Notes: generated by a model from the sequence alone, not told the origin. Counted from the first letter of the stretch, positions 53,394 to 62,806 are shown. The stretch is 64,000 nucleotides of DNA from Paludibacteraceae bacterium (GCA_024401565.1 JAKSKU010000010.1:1-64000); one strand, 5' to 3'. A program made the numbers and translations.

Positions 53394-53775
53394 TATCTTC
53401 TTTCTTTATTTTATCATCTTCGTCTTTTATTCTAAAAGGGAATTCTCCCATTACTTGCAAATCTTCATCTTCTGTAGGGCAGACAGGAGTTTCAGGAACT
53501 TTTCCTTTTATCTCTGGTCCATAATTATCAGGATTACACGAAGTCATAAAGGTCATAGTTGCCACCATTCCCATTATTTTGATGGTTTTACCAGCTGCCT
53601 TTCGAATTGCAAGTTGATTTTCTATATAGCGTAATTCCCCTTCACACTTCGGACACGTACCACTGCAATCTCCATGGTAGTTACATTCAGAAGGAAGGTA
53701 TTCGATACCGTTTTCATCGGCTATTTGCTTACGAATACTCTTTAATGTGTCACAAATATCTTTACCTTTCCCCAT
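53377..53775 (-). CDS. Small protein with a four-Cys motif and an internal lipobox-like segment
   Basis: The 132-residue protein begins with a helical region (GKDICDTLKSIRKQIADENG) and a Cys cluster, SECNYHGDCSGTCPKCEGE, spaced like a zinc-binding knuckle (C-x5-C-x3-C-x2-C). A hydrophobic stretch, IKIMGMVATMTFMTSC, follows at about residues 65-80 and resembles a lipoprotein signal, though it is not at the N-terminus. The last 50 residues are acidic and disordered. Related small proteins seem widespread in Bacteroidales but I know no function. It overlaps the YeiH-like gene start and lies 6 bases after the MATE gene. Confidence 0.7.
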   Translation of the reverse strand: MGKGKDICDTLKSIRKQIADENGIEYLPSECNYHGDCSGTCPKCEGELRYIENQLAIRKAAGKTIKIMGMVATMTFMTSCNPDNYGPEIKGKVPETPVCPTEDEDLQVMGEFPFRIKDEDDKIKKEDNEQDE

Positions 53776-53781
53776 ATAGTA

Positions 53782-55074
53782 TCAATTATTGTTATTTCTC
53801 AAATAAATCACAGTCTGATACAAACTTCTTGTCGCAGCATATGAAAGAAATGCTATCCATAGGACATTCGGCCCAAGCGTCGCACCCATCATGTTATAGA
53901 TTGTGAAGAAGACGCCAGCCGCCAATAAGAGCGAGATGCTCATATGTTTCGACCATAGTTTGCCTACGTAGATTCCGTCCCACAAGAACGCTGCAAACGA
54001 CATTATCGGAATCAGCATGGCAAAGAGTCTCAACTCTTTCGATGCTTCCCTCACTGATCCGTCATCTGTAAGCAAGGATACTATCGGCGTCAAACCTACT
54101 CCATAGATGATAGCGAATGATATCGCCATAACAACTCCAATATTGAATAATCGCTGCACTGTGCGACGTTGCTCATCCATCTGACCGGCACCTTCCGTCT
54201 TTCCCACTATCGCCTCGCCCGCAAAAGCAAATCCGTCCATGAAATAGGAGAAGAAGGTGAAGAATTGCATGATGCACGCGTTGACAGCCAAAACTAATTC
54301 GCCATATCCGCTTCCAAAAAGTGTAAAGCATACCGTCACCGCAATCATGCAGAGATTACGGACAAAAATAAGCGAATTGACTTTGAAAAAATTCAGTATT
54401 CCGTCGAAAGGACGGCTAAAATCGGCGTATTGACCGATCTTTTTGTATGCAGTGAGATAAATATAGACACAAAAAGCAGCGCCTAAATACTGTGCGACGA
54501 CGGTGCCAAGAGCAATACCTTCTATTCCAAATCCACAGGCAAACACGAAGATTGCGCTCAACAAAACATTCAACATATTCTCCCCGACTGCAATATACAT
54601 CGTCGACTTTGTGTTCTGCATGCCGACAAGCCAGCCCTTGAACGTGTAAGTGGCAAGCGACGCTGGCGCTCCAAGCAGACAGATATTGATATAGCGTGAT
54701 GTGAGTTCCTCCGTCTCCACTGACGCCTGCGAATATCTCAACACCAAATCTATAATCAGATTCTTTATTCCAAGAATCACCAAAGCTCCTATCATCGCTA
54801 TCACAAGAGCACGGACCAGCACTTGGCAGCAAACACCAAGTTTTCTCGCACCCAACGCCTGTGCTGTAAGAGCCGTTGTGCTCATACGGAGGAATCCGAA
54901 ATTCCAATAAAGCAAACTGATCATCGCAGCTCCAAGACTGACTGCAGCTATATAGGGAGCGGCTCCGATATGGCCTGCTATCGCCATGTCGGCAAAGCCA
55001 AGCAACGGCACACTGATATTGGTGGCGATACTCGGCAACGCTATTCTGAAGATTTTCCTATAGTTGTCAGACAT
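53782..55074 (-). CDS. MATE family efflux transporter
   Basis: The 430-residue protein has twelve predicted membrane helices in two similar halves, as in MATE (DinF-like) exporters. Typical residues are at IFRIALPSIATNISVPLLGFAD (in two parts around residue 8-30), IAGHIGA, and TTALTAQALGARK. MATE proteins use Na+ or H+ gradients to export drugs and metabolites; the substrate is unknown. Its start overlaps the end of the sodium:solute symporter gene by 34 bases, so the two are co-transcribed. Confidence 0.9.
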   Translation of the reverse strand: MSDNYRKIFRIALPSIATNISVPLLGFADMAIAGHIGAAPYIAAVSLGAAMISLLYWNFGFLRMSTTALTAQALGARKLGVCCQVLVRALVIAMIGALVILGIKNLIIDLVLRYSQASVETEELTSRYINICLLGAPASLATYTFKGWLVGMQNTKSTMYIAVGENMLNVLLSAIFVFACGFGIEGIALGTVVAQYLGAAFCVYIYLTAYKKIGQYADFSRPFDGILNFFKVNSLIFVRNLCMIAVTVCFTLFGSGYGELVLAVNACIMQFFTFFSYFMDGFAFAGEAIVGKTEGAGQMDEQRRTVQRLFNIGVVMAISFAIIYGVGLTPIVSLLTDDGSVREASKELRLFAMLIPIMSFAAFLWDGIYVGKLWSKHMSISLLLAAGVFFTIYNMMGATLGPNVLWIAFLSYAATRSLYQTVIYLRNNNN

Positions 55075-56462
55075 AATCCTAAAATTGTAACTAAAGCTCC
55101 CAACACCAATAATTCATAGCCAAACTTATAGCCATACTGGGTAGACAAAGTATCAACATAATACATCACAAATGGCGTGAGCAAACAGATGACCGGACTG
55201 GCTTTATCCGTAATCTCCCGTTTCGTGAATATTCCAAACATGAACATTCCCAAGATCGGTGCCATAACATAAGAGACTATCGTATAGATTATATTTAACG
55301 CGGATGTCTGGGCATTGGCGTTGAATACCAAAATCACACCCACAAGCAAAAGTGCCAATACTCCGTGGATTATATAGTGCTGTGTTCTCGACACCTCAGA
55401 AAGGTCTTTATGCATAACATCTGTCAGCAGACACGTTGTCATGCCGACAAGCGCCGAATCAGCCGACGAAAACGACGCGGCTATCATGCCAAGAGAAAGA
55501 CAGCATACAGCAACGTCACCAAACTGATTACAAAACAAAGGGACGATTTCATCGGTTTTTTCAGGCAAACTTATGCCTTTGGCATGAGCCAAGTAGACTA
55601 GTGTCGCTCCCAACACAAGAAACATCAAATTGACCGGAGTAAACATCAATCCCGACACTACCATATTCTTCTGCGCCTCTTTAAGATTACGGCATGTAAG
55701 GTTTTTCTGCATCACGTCCTGATCCAAACCAGTCATCACAACCACTATAAAAGCTCCAGAAACAAACTGCTTTATAAAATGTGATTTATTTGATATTGAC
55801 TCGAAATCAAAAGTTTTGGACAACCCTTCACTCGACGCATAGTTAAAAACATCGGTGAAATTGCCATCTACAGCAAAAAAAGCCTCAACAAGTAGCACAA
55901 CAGTAGCAATTAGCAGACAGGCAGTCTGCACGCAATCCGTCATCACAACACTCTTAACTCCGTTGCGGAATGTATAGGCATAAATGACAGCGACTACGAT
56001 CAGAGTCGCCAGTTCAAAACTGACACCATGATTTGCAAACACAAAACGATGCAACACCAGCATCACCACATACAATTTCACAGCCGAAGATAGCATCTTG
56101 TTGACTAGAAATAACACCGACACTACAAGTCGGCTATTCTTTCCAAACCTTTTATCCAGATAGCTATAGATGGACACTGATCCCAATCTATAATAGATTG
56201 GCAAAAGGAAGTAAGCCGCCACCATATAGCCCAGGATGAAGCCAAGAACCATCTGCATATAGAAGAACGATCCTTTCACCACCATTCCTGGCACACTGAT
56301 CAGCGATATTCCTGATATCGTGGCGCCTACCATACCAAAAGCCACAGCCGGCCAAGAGGAATTCTTGCCGGCTGTGAAAAAATCTACGTCGCTTGTCGTC
56401 TTTTTCCTATTGGAAACAATAAACAACAACGTCACATATAAGATAATGCAAATCTCTTGCAT
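55041..56462 (-). CDS. Sodium:solute symporter
   Basis: This 473-residue protein belongs to the SSS family with about 13 membrane helices. Family patterns include SDVDFFTAGKNSSW near the N-terminus, GMVGATISGISLISVPGMV, YYRLGSVSIYSYLDKRFGK and ASFSSADSALVGMTTC, which carries the Na+-binding Ser residues. Substrates in the family range from sugars to amino acids; none can be chosen here. It overlaps the MATE gene and follows yidC after about 50 bases that contain a small hairpin. Confidence 0.9.
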   Translation of the reverse strand: MQEICIILYVTLLFIVSNRKKTTSDVDFFTAGKNSSWPAVAFGMVGATISGISLISVPGMVVKGSFFYMQMVLGFILGYMVAAYFLLPIYYRLGSVSIYSYLDKRFGKNSRLVVSVLFLVNKMLSSAVKLYVVMLVLHRFVFANHGVSFELATLIVVAVIYAYTFRNGVKSVVMTDCVQTACLLIATVVLLVEAFFAVDGNFTDVFNYASSEGLSKTFDFESISNKSHFIKQFVSGAFIVVVMTGLDQDVMQKNLTCRNLKEAQKNMVVSGLMFTPVNLMFLVLGATLVYLAHAKGISLPEKTDEIVPLFCNQFGDVAVCCLSLGMIAASFSSADSALVGMTTCLLTDVMHKDLSEVSRTQHYIIHGVLALLLVGVILVFNANAQTSALNIIYTIVSYVMAPILGMFMFGIFTKREITDKASPVICLLTPFVMYYVDTLSTQYGYKFGYELLVLGALVTILGLCLTTIGKSSE

Positions 56463-56483
56463 TTTGTGTATCTATTATCAAAT

Positions 56484-56504
56484 GGTCAACCACAAGAGTT
56501 GACC
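56484..56504. repeat. Short hairpin between yidC and the symporter gene
   Basis: GGTCAAC and GTTGACC pair around a 7-nt loop. There is no T-run, so it is more likely a small palindrome than a terminator. Confidence 0.5.
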
Positions 56505-56511
56505 CTATGTA

Positions 56512-58431
56512 TTAGTTTTGATTCTGATTCTTGTTTTGCTGCATTTTCTTCTGAGCCTCCATCATCTCTTTCTGCTTCTGCTGCATCTCCTGCATGCGTG
56601 CCATCCAAGAACTCTGGCTCTGAGGCTTTTGCTGGTTCTCCTTGATCTTTCTCAAAAGTTCCTCCTCATTCACTGTCGATTTAATTACAAAGTTCATTCC
56701 GATAGTGATCAACAATGAAACGAAGTAATAGTAAGTAAGACCCGAACCATAATCATTGAACATGAAGAAGAACATGAATGGCATAAAATACATCATATAC
56801 TTCATCATTGGCATCTGCTGGTTAGCTCCTGTATCCTGCATCTTTGAGTTGAAATACATATAGACAATATTTGTTATTGTCATCAAAACACAGAACAAAC
56901 TCAAATGGTCGCCGATTAATGGATAATCACTACCGAACTTGATCACATCATCGTATGACGATAAATCTTCAGCCCAAAGGAAACTTTGTCCACGAAGGTC
57001 GATCACTGATGGGAAAAAGTAGAACATAGCCACCAAGAACGGCATCTGGAGCAACATCGGCAAACATCCTCCCATCGGATTAACTCCCGCGCGAGAGTAA
57101 AGCTGCATTACCTCCTGCTGACGCTCCATCGCTTTTTCCTCAGGAATACGTGCGTTGATCTCATCAATCTGTGGCTTCAAGACACGCATCTTGGCCATAG
57201 AAAGATATGATCCTCTTGTGAACGGGAACACCAACGTCTTGATAACCAATGTCACAAGGAAGATGATCAAACCGTAGTTGCTTAAGAAAGATGAGAAGAA
57301 GTTGAACAACGGAATTGTGATCAACTGATTAACCCAACGCAAAGGACCACCACCGATTGGAACAATACGATTTAGCAACACGTCATCGTCGAGCTTCTTA
57401 TCATAATCATAAAGAATATCATAGTCGTTTGGTCCGAAATACAAATGGAAATCCGCAGTCGCTCCATTATTCACATCAAACGGCAACTTCATCTTTGCCT
57501 TGAACTCCTTCAAAGCATTTGTCTTGTCCTTTGATCTTGATACTGTGGAAACCAAATCTGCCGACTTAAACTTATTGTTCTTGTCCGCAATAAATACAGA
57601 TGAGAAGAACTGATCCTTAAAGGCAATCCACTTTATATCATCAGAGACCTTTTTCTCTACATCTTCACTTTCTGAAAGATAGTCTACACCACCATCCAAC
57701 TCCTTATAGTAGAGCTGCACATAACGATTCTCAAACACACGTCCTTTCTCTTTCTGCTCAATTGCCTGCTCCCAATTGATAGTCACCTCTGAAGATGGCT
57801 TAAGCTGATTTCCAATACCTTTGGCAACCACCTGGAACGACATCATATAATCATCCGATGGCAATGTATAGATGAAATCGATCGATCCTGATTCCGGACG
57901 AAGGGAAAGCACTACAGATCTGTCGCTCTTTGATACCACCTCAAAACACATATCCTCTGTGTTGAGATTTTGTAATGACGCTGACTCAAATTCAATATTG
58001 AAACGTGATATATCACTTTTGTTTAGAGCTACAGGTTCTGAACTTCCATACATGTTGTACTTCTTCAACGTAGCTTTTTCAACAAAACCACCTATTGTAG
58101 AGATATCTATCTTCACCAATTCGTTCTCCAAAGTTACTGTATGGTCCGATCCTAATGCTTTTGAAGACGCTGCTGAAGACGCAAATGCACCATAACGTCT
58201 CTGCAACTCAAAATTTTTGATTTCTTCAGACATAGCATCGTTCTCTGTATAGACAGGCAACTTTGTCTTCGCAATCGAATCAGCGACTCTGGCCAACGAA
58301 TCCTCATGCATCTTCTTTGCCTGAACCTGCTGCTGATAGTAAGCCTCATCCTGGCTAGACTGATACATCATCCAACAAAGAGAAAGACCTAATAATAAAA
58401 TGAATATCAACGAACGGTTATTATTCTCCAT
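56512..58431 (-). CDS. yidC: Membrane protein insertase YidC
   Basis: The 639-residue insertase places proteins into the inner membrane, alone or with SecYEG. An N-terminal membrane helix (SLIFILLLGLSLCWMMYQ) is followed by a long periplasmic beta-sandwich (about 60-370) as in Gram-negative YidC. The C-terminal insertase core has the conserved helices, with LRWVNQLITIPLFNFFSSFL, YGLIIFLVTLVIKTLVFPFT containing the hydrophilic-groove basic residue nearby, GCLPMLLQMPFLVAMFYFF, and MMKYMMYFMPFMFFFMF. The tail is rich in Gln, Met and Lys (QQKQKEMMEAQKKMQQNKNQ), typical of the phylum. Confidence 0.96.
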   Translation of the reverse strand: MENNNRSLIFILLLGLSLCWMMYQSSQDEAYYQQQVQAKKMHEDSLARVADSIAKTKLPVYTENDAMSEEIKNFELQRRYGAFASSAASSKALGSDHTVTLENELVKIDISTIGGFVEKATLKKYNMYGSSEPVALNKSDISRFNIEFESASLQNLNTEDMCFEVVSKSDRSVVLSLRPESGSIDFIYTLPSDDYMMSFQVVAKGIGNQLKPSSEVTINWEQAIEQKEKGRVFENRYVQLYYKELDGGVDYLSESEDVEKKVSDDIKWIAFKDQFFSSVFIADKNNKFKSADLVSTVSRSKDKTNALKEFKAKMKLPFDVNNGATADFHLYFGPNDYDILYDYDKKLDDDVLLNRIVPIGGGPLRWVNQLITIPLFNFFSSFLSNYGLIIFLVTLVIKTLVFPFTRGSYLSMAKMRVLKPQIDEINARIPEEKAMERQQEVMQLYSRAGVNPMGGCLPMLLQMPFLVAMFYFFPSVIDLRGQSFLWAEDLSSYDDVIKFGSDYPLIGDHLSLFCVLMTITNIVYMYFNSKMQDTGANQQMPMMKYMMYFMPFMFFFMFNDYGSGLTYYYFVSLLITIGMNFVIKSTVNEEELLRKIKENQQKPQSQSSWMARMQEMQQKQKEMMEAQKKMQQNKNQNQN

Positions 58432-58568
58432 GATTATAATTAGTTATTTATTTTCTTGTTTTTAAAGCTTATATAAGTTCTGTAAATATCACGTTTGCCC
58501 AAAATATGGATTTTCACGCAAAAATAAGAAAATAAATGCGAATTGCGAAGGAAAAGAAAATCAAATGC

Positions 58569-58598
58569 AAAAAAGGGCGTGCCAAAGACGACACGCCC
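58569..58598 (-). terminator. Rho-independent terminator after the His-rich lipoprotein gene
   Basis: GGGCGTG and CACGCCC pair around a 10-nt loop (58575-58598); on the minus strand six T follow. The plus strand also has a T-run a few bases on. Confidence 0.85.
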
Positions 58599-58635
58599 TC
58601 CCTTTTTACGGTAATTTTACATTATCTCTAAGATC

Positions 58636-59139
58636 TTAATGTCTTTCACCTCTTGGACCACCTGGATGTCCGTGACGCATTCCTCTCTTGTGAAATGGCA
58701 TGTGGTTCTTATGATCAAGAAGCTGCTTCTGCTCCTCGATAGATAGCTTATCGAAGTTAGCCCACTTCTCGTCCATCTCTGCTTTCTTTGCCTTTCTTAC
58801 TGCCTCCATTGAATCGATAGCAGCTTTTCTCTCTGCGATTAGAGCTTTCTGCTCCTCTACCGACAAACTATCGAAATTCATCCACTTTCCAATCTTCTCA
58901 GCCATCTCTGGATTCATATGATGACGTGGACCACCCTGGTGTCCCTCGTGGTGACGCGGACCCTCTTGTCCATCATGGTGATGTCCTGGACGACCTTCGT
59001 GATGACGCGGACCTTCTCCCTTGTCACACTTCTGCTCACACTGAGCGTTCTCCTTATTGCAGTTGCAATTACACTTACAACAAGAAGTCGCTACAAGCAT
59101 CCCCATAGCTATAGCCACAATACCAAATACTTTTTTCAT
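58636..59139 (-). CDS. His- and Cys-rich lipoprotein, probable metal binding
   Basis: The 167-residue protein has a lipoprotein-like signal (MKKVFGIVAIAMGMLVATSC). Directly after it come CKCNCNCNKENAQCEQKC, then a His/Gly/Arg-rich stretch (repeats of EGPRHHEG) at about 40-75. A helical part follows with two copies of the same motif, NFDSLSVEEQKALIAERKA and NFDKLSIEEQKQLLDHKNH, and the end is again rich in His, Gly and Arg. The Cys and His clusters suggest binding of Zn, Cu or Ni at the cell envelope, with some likeness to Spy/CpxP-type helical proteins. Metal and function are not shown by the sequence. Confidence 0.75.
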   Translation of the reverse strand: MKKVFGIVAIAMGMLVATSCCKCNCNCNKENAQCEQKCDKGEGPRHHEGRPGHHHDGQEGPRHHEGHQGGPRHHMNPEMAEKIGKWMNFDSLSVEEQKALIAERKAAIDSMEAVRKAKKAEMDEKWANFDKLSIEEQKQLLDHKNHMPFHKRGMRHGHPGGPRGERH

Positions 59140-59277
59140 ATTCGTAATATTTCTGGTTAAAAATCATCACAATATAAGCATTAAACTTTATTCTGCATTA
59201 TATTAAGACAATGTTTTAACAATTTTTAAGAATTGTTTTCTATCTTTGCCAATATTCCGTAACCAAACAAGAAGCCT

Positions 59278-60159
59278 ATGGAACAGCTATATTCATCTTT
59301 TTCGGAAAAATTGACGGAGCTTATGCTTGGACAAGAACTGATGGACGATCTTCCTCGTATCTATCTTCCTCTTGCCAAAATGATCAGTGTGGGGTTCAAC
59401 TCGCGTCCGATGCAAATCATCGGAGTTAACGGAGCTCAAGGAGCAGGCAAATCAACATTTTGTGAACTGTTCAAACTGGTGCTTGAGACACAGTTTGGCA
59501 AAAAGGTTGCGGCATGGAGCATCGACGACCTTTATTTAAGCAGAAGCGAGCGTCAGCGTCTTGCAAAGGAGGTTCATCCGCTTCTTATCACACGCGGTGT
59601 GCCTGGCACCCACGACGTCAAGATGGGTATTGATCTGATCAACGCTTTTCGCAACGCAAACGATAAGACGGTGACATACATTCCACGTTTCAACAAGGCT
59701 ATCGACGACGTCTGCCCAAAATCTGAATGGACAAAGTTCGTAGGCAAACCAGACGTGATTCTGTTCGACGGATGGTGTATGGATGCCAAACCTCAAGACG
59801 AGTCGGAACTTTCAACTCCCGTCAACGAGCTGGAGGCTAATGAAGACCCAACAGGGGAGTGGAGAAAATTCGTCAACGACCAACTCAAGAATGACTACAA
59901 GGCTCTTTTCGACAATCTCGACTTCCTTGTGATGCTTAAAGTCCCTTCTTACGACAAAGTGTTCGAATGGAGAAATCTTCAGGAGGAGAAACTGCGTCTT
60001 GCAAGTGTGGGCAAACCAGCGACACATATCATGGACAGCGAGGGAGTGAGACGTTTCACAGCTCATTATGAACGCATAACACGCCACATCCTCGCAGAAA
60101 TGCCAGAAAGGGCAGACATGCTTTTGAAGGTTAACGATAATCATAGAATATATATTTAA
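59278..60159 (+). CDS. D-glycerate 3-kinase-like P-loop kinase
   Basis: The 293-residue protein is a small-molecule kinase of the phosphoribulokinase/uridine kinase fold. Walker A is GAQGAGKST at 52-60. SIDDLYLSRSERQRLA, HPLLITRGVPGTHDV, RFNKAIDD and FDGWCMDAKP match the plant-type D-glycerate 3-kinase family (YggC/GLYK-like). That enzyme makes 3-phosphoglycerate from glycerate. No other glycerate pathway gene is near. A minus-7-type box TATCTTTG at 59241-59248 lies 29 bases before the ATG. It starts a plus-strand group with a glycosyltransferase 28 bases downstream. Confidence 0.83.
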   Translation: MEQLYSSFSEKLTELMLGQELMDDLPRIYLPLAKMISVGFNSRPMQIIGVNGAQGAGKSTFCELFKLVLETQFGKKVAAWSIDDLYLSRSERQRLAKEVHPLLITRGVPGTHDVKMGIDLINAFRNANDKTVTYIPRFNKAIDDVCPKSEWTKFVGKPDVILFDGWCMDAKPQDESELSTPVNELEANEDPTGEWRKFVNDQLKNDYKALFDNLDFLVMLKVPSYDKVFEWRNLQEEKLRLASVGKPATHIMDSEGVRRFTAHYERITRHILAEMPERADMLLKVNDNHRIYI

Positions 60160-60187
60160 AAGCTTTATAACCAGTAGTTTCCCATAA

Positions 60188-61126
60188 ATGTTGAAGCAAA
60201 GTGTGTCGGTGGTGATACCGATGATTAAGGAAAACAAAAACATTACTCAGGTGATTGATTCTGTCGTCACCTCATTGGAAAACTCATCTTTGGTGCAAGA
60301 TAAAGAGATAATCATTGTGTCGCGCGACGCATTGAGCAAACAGACGGAATTTGTACGCGAGAATTATCCCAACATCAAGATATATATATCCAATTCCAGG
60401 GCTTCCTACGGTGAAGTATCCAACAAAGGATTGTTCAAGGCGACAGGTAACATCATAGTTCTCATAACTGAAACCACACTTCTTCCTACGGACTATTTTG
60501 ACGTAGTGATCCCTCAATTTGAAAAGACAAATATATTTGCGGCAAGCGTGGTGGCACGTTTTCCGGAAGACGGAAGATCGACAAACTGTTATGCCCCGAT
60601 ATTCACATCACGACATGTGAACTATAAGACTTGCGAAGTGCCGTCAACGTCATACACTCTGACTTTCGACCGCAGCAACGTGGCTATTCTTAGAGAGAAA
60701 CTCATACAGCTCGGAGGTTTCAACCTTCTGTTTGCTCCAGACGCAAGCGGCGATACGGACCTGTTCCTTCGCGGATGGATGCACTGCTGGAAATCCTGCT
60801 TTCTCACAACAACACACTGCGACCTGCTTGAACCAGTTGACAGTCATCTCGTAAGGGGAGCAACCGACAAAATCAGAATAGAGAGAGAATACAACGATAT
60901 GTTGCTGCGTAAGCTTTATCTTCCACAAAGACAGCAACCTCTACTTATGATACATAATATATTGCTTTTTATTCTATCAATAGTCATACCACTTGATATA
61001 TTCAAACCTACCAGAATGGCAAGTCTCAAATATATCAAGAACTACAATAAAATTCTTTCATCCAAAAGATGGCGTTATTCAACTTTTGAAATTGATTTAC
61101 CATTGTTAAATCAACGCTTTTTCTAA
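60188..61126 (+). CDS. Family 2 glycosyltransferase-like protein
   Basis: The 312-residue protein opens with QSVSVVIPMIKENKNITQVI, the start of a GT-A nucleotide-sugar domain, and has NKGLFKATGNIIVLI followed by a degenerate DXD region. APDASGDTDLFLRG resembles the catalytic ED-containing segment. Near the C-terminus a hydrophobic stretch, MIHNILLFILSIVIPLDIF, may sit in the membrane. Family 2 enzymes add sugars to lipids or polysaccharides; the acceptor is unknown. The DXD motif is weak, so it may be inactive or bind its donor unusually. It follows the kinase gene by 28 bases. Confidence 0.75.
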   Translation: MLKQSVSVVIPMIKENKNITQVIDSVVTSLENSSLVQDKEIIIVSRDALSKQTEFVRENYPNIKIYISNSRASYGEVSNKGLFKATGNIIVLITETTLLPTDYFDVVIPQFEKTNIFAASVVARFPEDGRSTNCYAPIFTSRHVNYKTCEVPSTSYTLTFDRSNVAILREKLIQLGGFNLLFAPDASGDTDLFLRGWMHCWKSCFLTTTHCDLLEPVDSHLVRGATDKIRIEREYNDMLLRKLYLPQRQQPLLMIHNILLFILSIVIPLDIFKPTRMASLKYIKNYNKILSSKRWRYSTFEIDLPLLNQRFF

Positions 61127-61133
61127 CCAAATG

Positions 61134-61163
61134 TTGATAATTTAAAAAGAATTTCTACCTTTA
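61134..61163 (+). promoter_or_regulatory. Promoter of the IPT-domain lipoprotein gene
   Basis: TTG (61134-61136), 19 bases, then TACCTTTA (61156-61163, one mismatch to TAnnTTTG), 25 bases before the start codon. The spacing is that of Bacteroidota promoters. Confidence 0.5.
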
Positions 61164-61188
61164 GAGAAAATTTGATAAAATTTAGGCC

Positions 61189-62247
61189 ATGAAGAGAAAT
61201 TTTAAGTTTTTAGGAATTTGCGGACTATCCGCGCTTTTGACAGGATGTTCAGACAGACCACAGCGTGTAAATGCGGTTGATATGGACATTCCGCAGATTT
61301 TCAGCATGAAATCTGAGTTCGTTCCTGCTGGTGGTGAGGCCATAATATATGGATCAAACCTTGCCAACACAAAGGTTTATTTTGAGACACAATTCATCAA
61401 CGACTCCATACAAGCAGATGTAAAAAAATCGACAGACAATATGATAGTCGTGACAGTGCCAGACAAAGCATGGACTGGTAAGATCAAAGTTAAGAATCCT
61501 GCCGGTGTTGCCACATCCAACTTCTATTTCAGAGACAACCGTAACATCATCTTGGACTTCGACTTGTGTCATCAGACATGGGGAGGTATAGATCCGTTTG
61601 ATGAAAAAGGGAATCTGATTCAAGGACACATAGATAACGGCACACTTATTCCATACAAGGGCACTATCGATAAAGGTTGCTCAGGCAAGTTTGGATTGCT
61701 TTACGATGAGTATCTTGCAAGTCAGCCATACAGATATATGAGCGACCTTTGGTTCCAATACATGCATAGTTATGAAGAAGGAGGACGTGGTGCTGTCTCT
61801 ATCGCCGGACTTCCTTTCTGCGACTACAAAGTGGAGGATTTGGTGTTGAAATTTGAGTGTAACATCCCTAAGGAGACTCCTCTAAAGAATATTCCTGTAG
61901 AGTTTATCGCAGGATACGCGTCAGCAGACTCAACAGATAAGATCGGCCGAAAGATTTCACCAATCTGCCGTTGGGAGCCAAGCACAAATGAATCCAACTA
62001 CTTCGTTGCCGGAAATAACGAAGGCAAAGACCTTTCAAATGGTTTCTACACTGATGGATGGGAGACGGTGACTATTCCGTTGACAGCCTTCAACTACGTC
62101 TACAACGAAGATAAACCTAAAGAGGATTTGAAGCTTGACTTGAAAAAAGCCATCAATTTCTCAGTTATGGTATTCGGTGCTCCAAAAGAAAACACTGACG
62201 TGATGATCGGCTTCGACAACGTACGTATTGTGCCAAAGGCAGAATAA
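61189..62247 (+). CDS. Glycan-binding surface lipoprotein with IPT/TIG domain
   Basis: The 352-residue protein has a lipoprotein signal (MKRNFKFLGICGLSALLTGC). An IPT/TIG Ig-like domain spans about residues 35-115 (FVPAGGEAIIYGSNL, TVPDKAWTGKIKVKNPAGVA). The rest is beta-rich and matches the architecture of glycan-binding surface proteins (SGBP-type), with several exposed Trp and Tyr (DLCHQTWGG, DLWFQYMHSYEE, DGWETVTIPL). SGBPs usually sit in polysaccharide-utilisation loci beside SusC/SusD, but none is here. It has its own promoter. An outer-membrane glycan-binding role is likely; the glycan is unknown. Confidence 0.8.
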   Translation: MKRNFKFLGICGLSALLTGCSDRPQRVNAVDMDIPQIFSMKSEFVPAGGEAIIYGSNLANTKVYFETQFINDSIQADVKKSTDNMIVVTVPDKAWTGKIKVKNPAGVATSNFYFRDNRNIILDFDLCHQTWGGIDPFDEKGNLIQGHIDNGTLIPYKGTIDKGCSGKFGLLYDEYLASQPYRYMSDLWFQYMHSYEEGGRGAVSIAGLPFCDYKVEDLVLKFECNIPKETPLKNIPVEFIAGYASADSTDKIGRKISPICRWEPSTNESNYFVAGNNEGKDLSNGFYTDGWETVTIPLTAFNYVYNEDKPKEDLKLDLKKAINFSVMVFGAPKENTDVMIGFDNVRIVPKAE

Positions 62248-62312
62248 AAATTTAAATCTCATCCCCAATGATTAAAAAATGTTATAATACGTGTTTTTTA
62301 TGAGTTGAACTC

Positions 62313-62343
62313 TTGCGTCAAGATAAAAAGAACATTATATTTG
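62313..62343 (+). promoter_or_regulatory. Promoter of the DUF1573 gene
   Basis: TTG (62313-62315), 20 bases, then TATATTTG (62336-62343), an exact -7 match. It precedes the start codon by 42 bases and is the best promoter in the window. Confidence 0.7.
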
Positions 62344-62385
62344 CACAAAAGAAAGCAAAGAATAACAAGTTTAAATATTAGGGGT

Positions 62386-62784
62386 ATGAAAAGAGTAATA
62401 ATCGCAATCTGTGCAGCGTTCGTAGCTATCGCAGCTTCTGCAGCAGGTGCTGGCATAAAGTTTAATGAGGTAGTTCACAATTTTGGTTCATTCGACGAGT
62501 CGAAAGGTAAAGTGACTTGCGAGTTCACATTCACAAATACTGGTTCTTCTCCATTGGTTCTTCAGGAAGTGAAGGCAAGTTGTGGTTGCACAACTCCAGA
62601 GTGGACAAAGACACCTATCGCTCCAGGCAAAACAGGTGTTGTTAAGGCAACATACAATGCTACTGGCAGACCAGGTGCTTTCAACAAGACTATCACAGTT
62701 AAGTCTAATGCCGGAGAAAGCAAGCTAACTATCAAGGGAGAAGTTACTAACGGAAAGAAAGCTCCTGAGGGAGAAGACTTATAA
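62386..62784 (+). CDS. DUF1573 domain protein
   Basis: The ATG at 62386 is preferred to an upstream one because it gives a signal peptide (MKRVIIAICAAFVAIAASAAG), a GGGG ribosome-site-like run lies just before it and a good promoter lies upstream. The 132-residue protein is a single DUF1573 domain, an Ig-like fold. FNEVVHNFGSFDESKGKVTC leads to SCGCTTPEW with the conserved cysteines, then GVVKATYNATGRPGAFNKTI. These small periplasmic proteins are abundant in Bacteroidota; function is unknown. A strong terminator follows 23 bases after the stop codon. Confidence 0.9.
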   Translation: MKRVIIAICAAFVAIAASAAGAGIKFNEVVHNFGSFDESKGKVTCEFTFTNTGSSPLVLQEVKASCGCTTPEWTKTPIAPGKTGVVKATYNATGRPGAFNKTITVKSNAGESKLTIKGEVTNGKKAPEGEDL

Positions 62785-62806
62785 AGTGTATAATAGAATT
62801 AAACAG

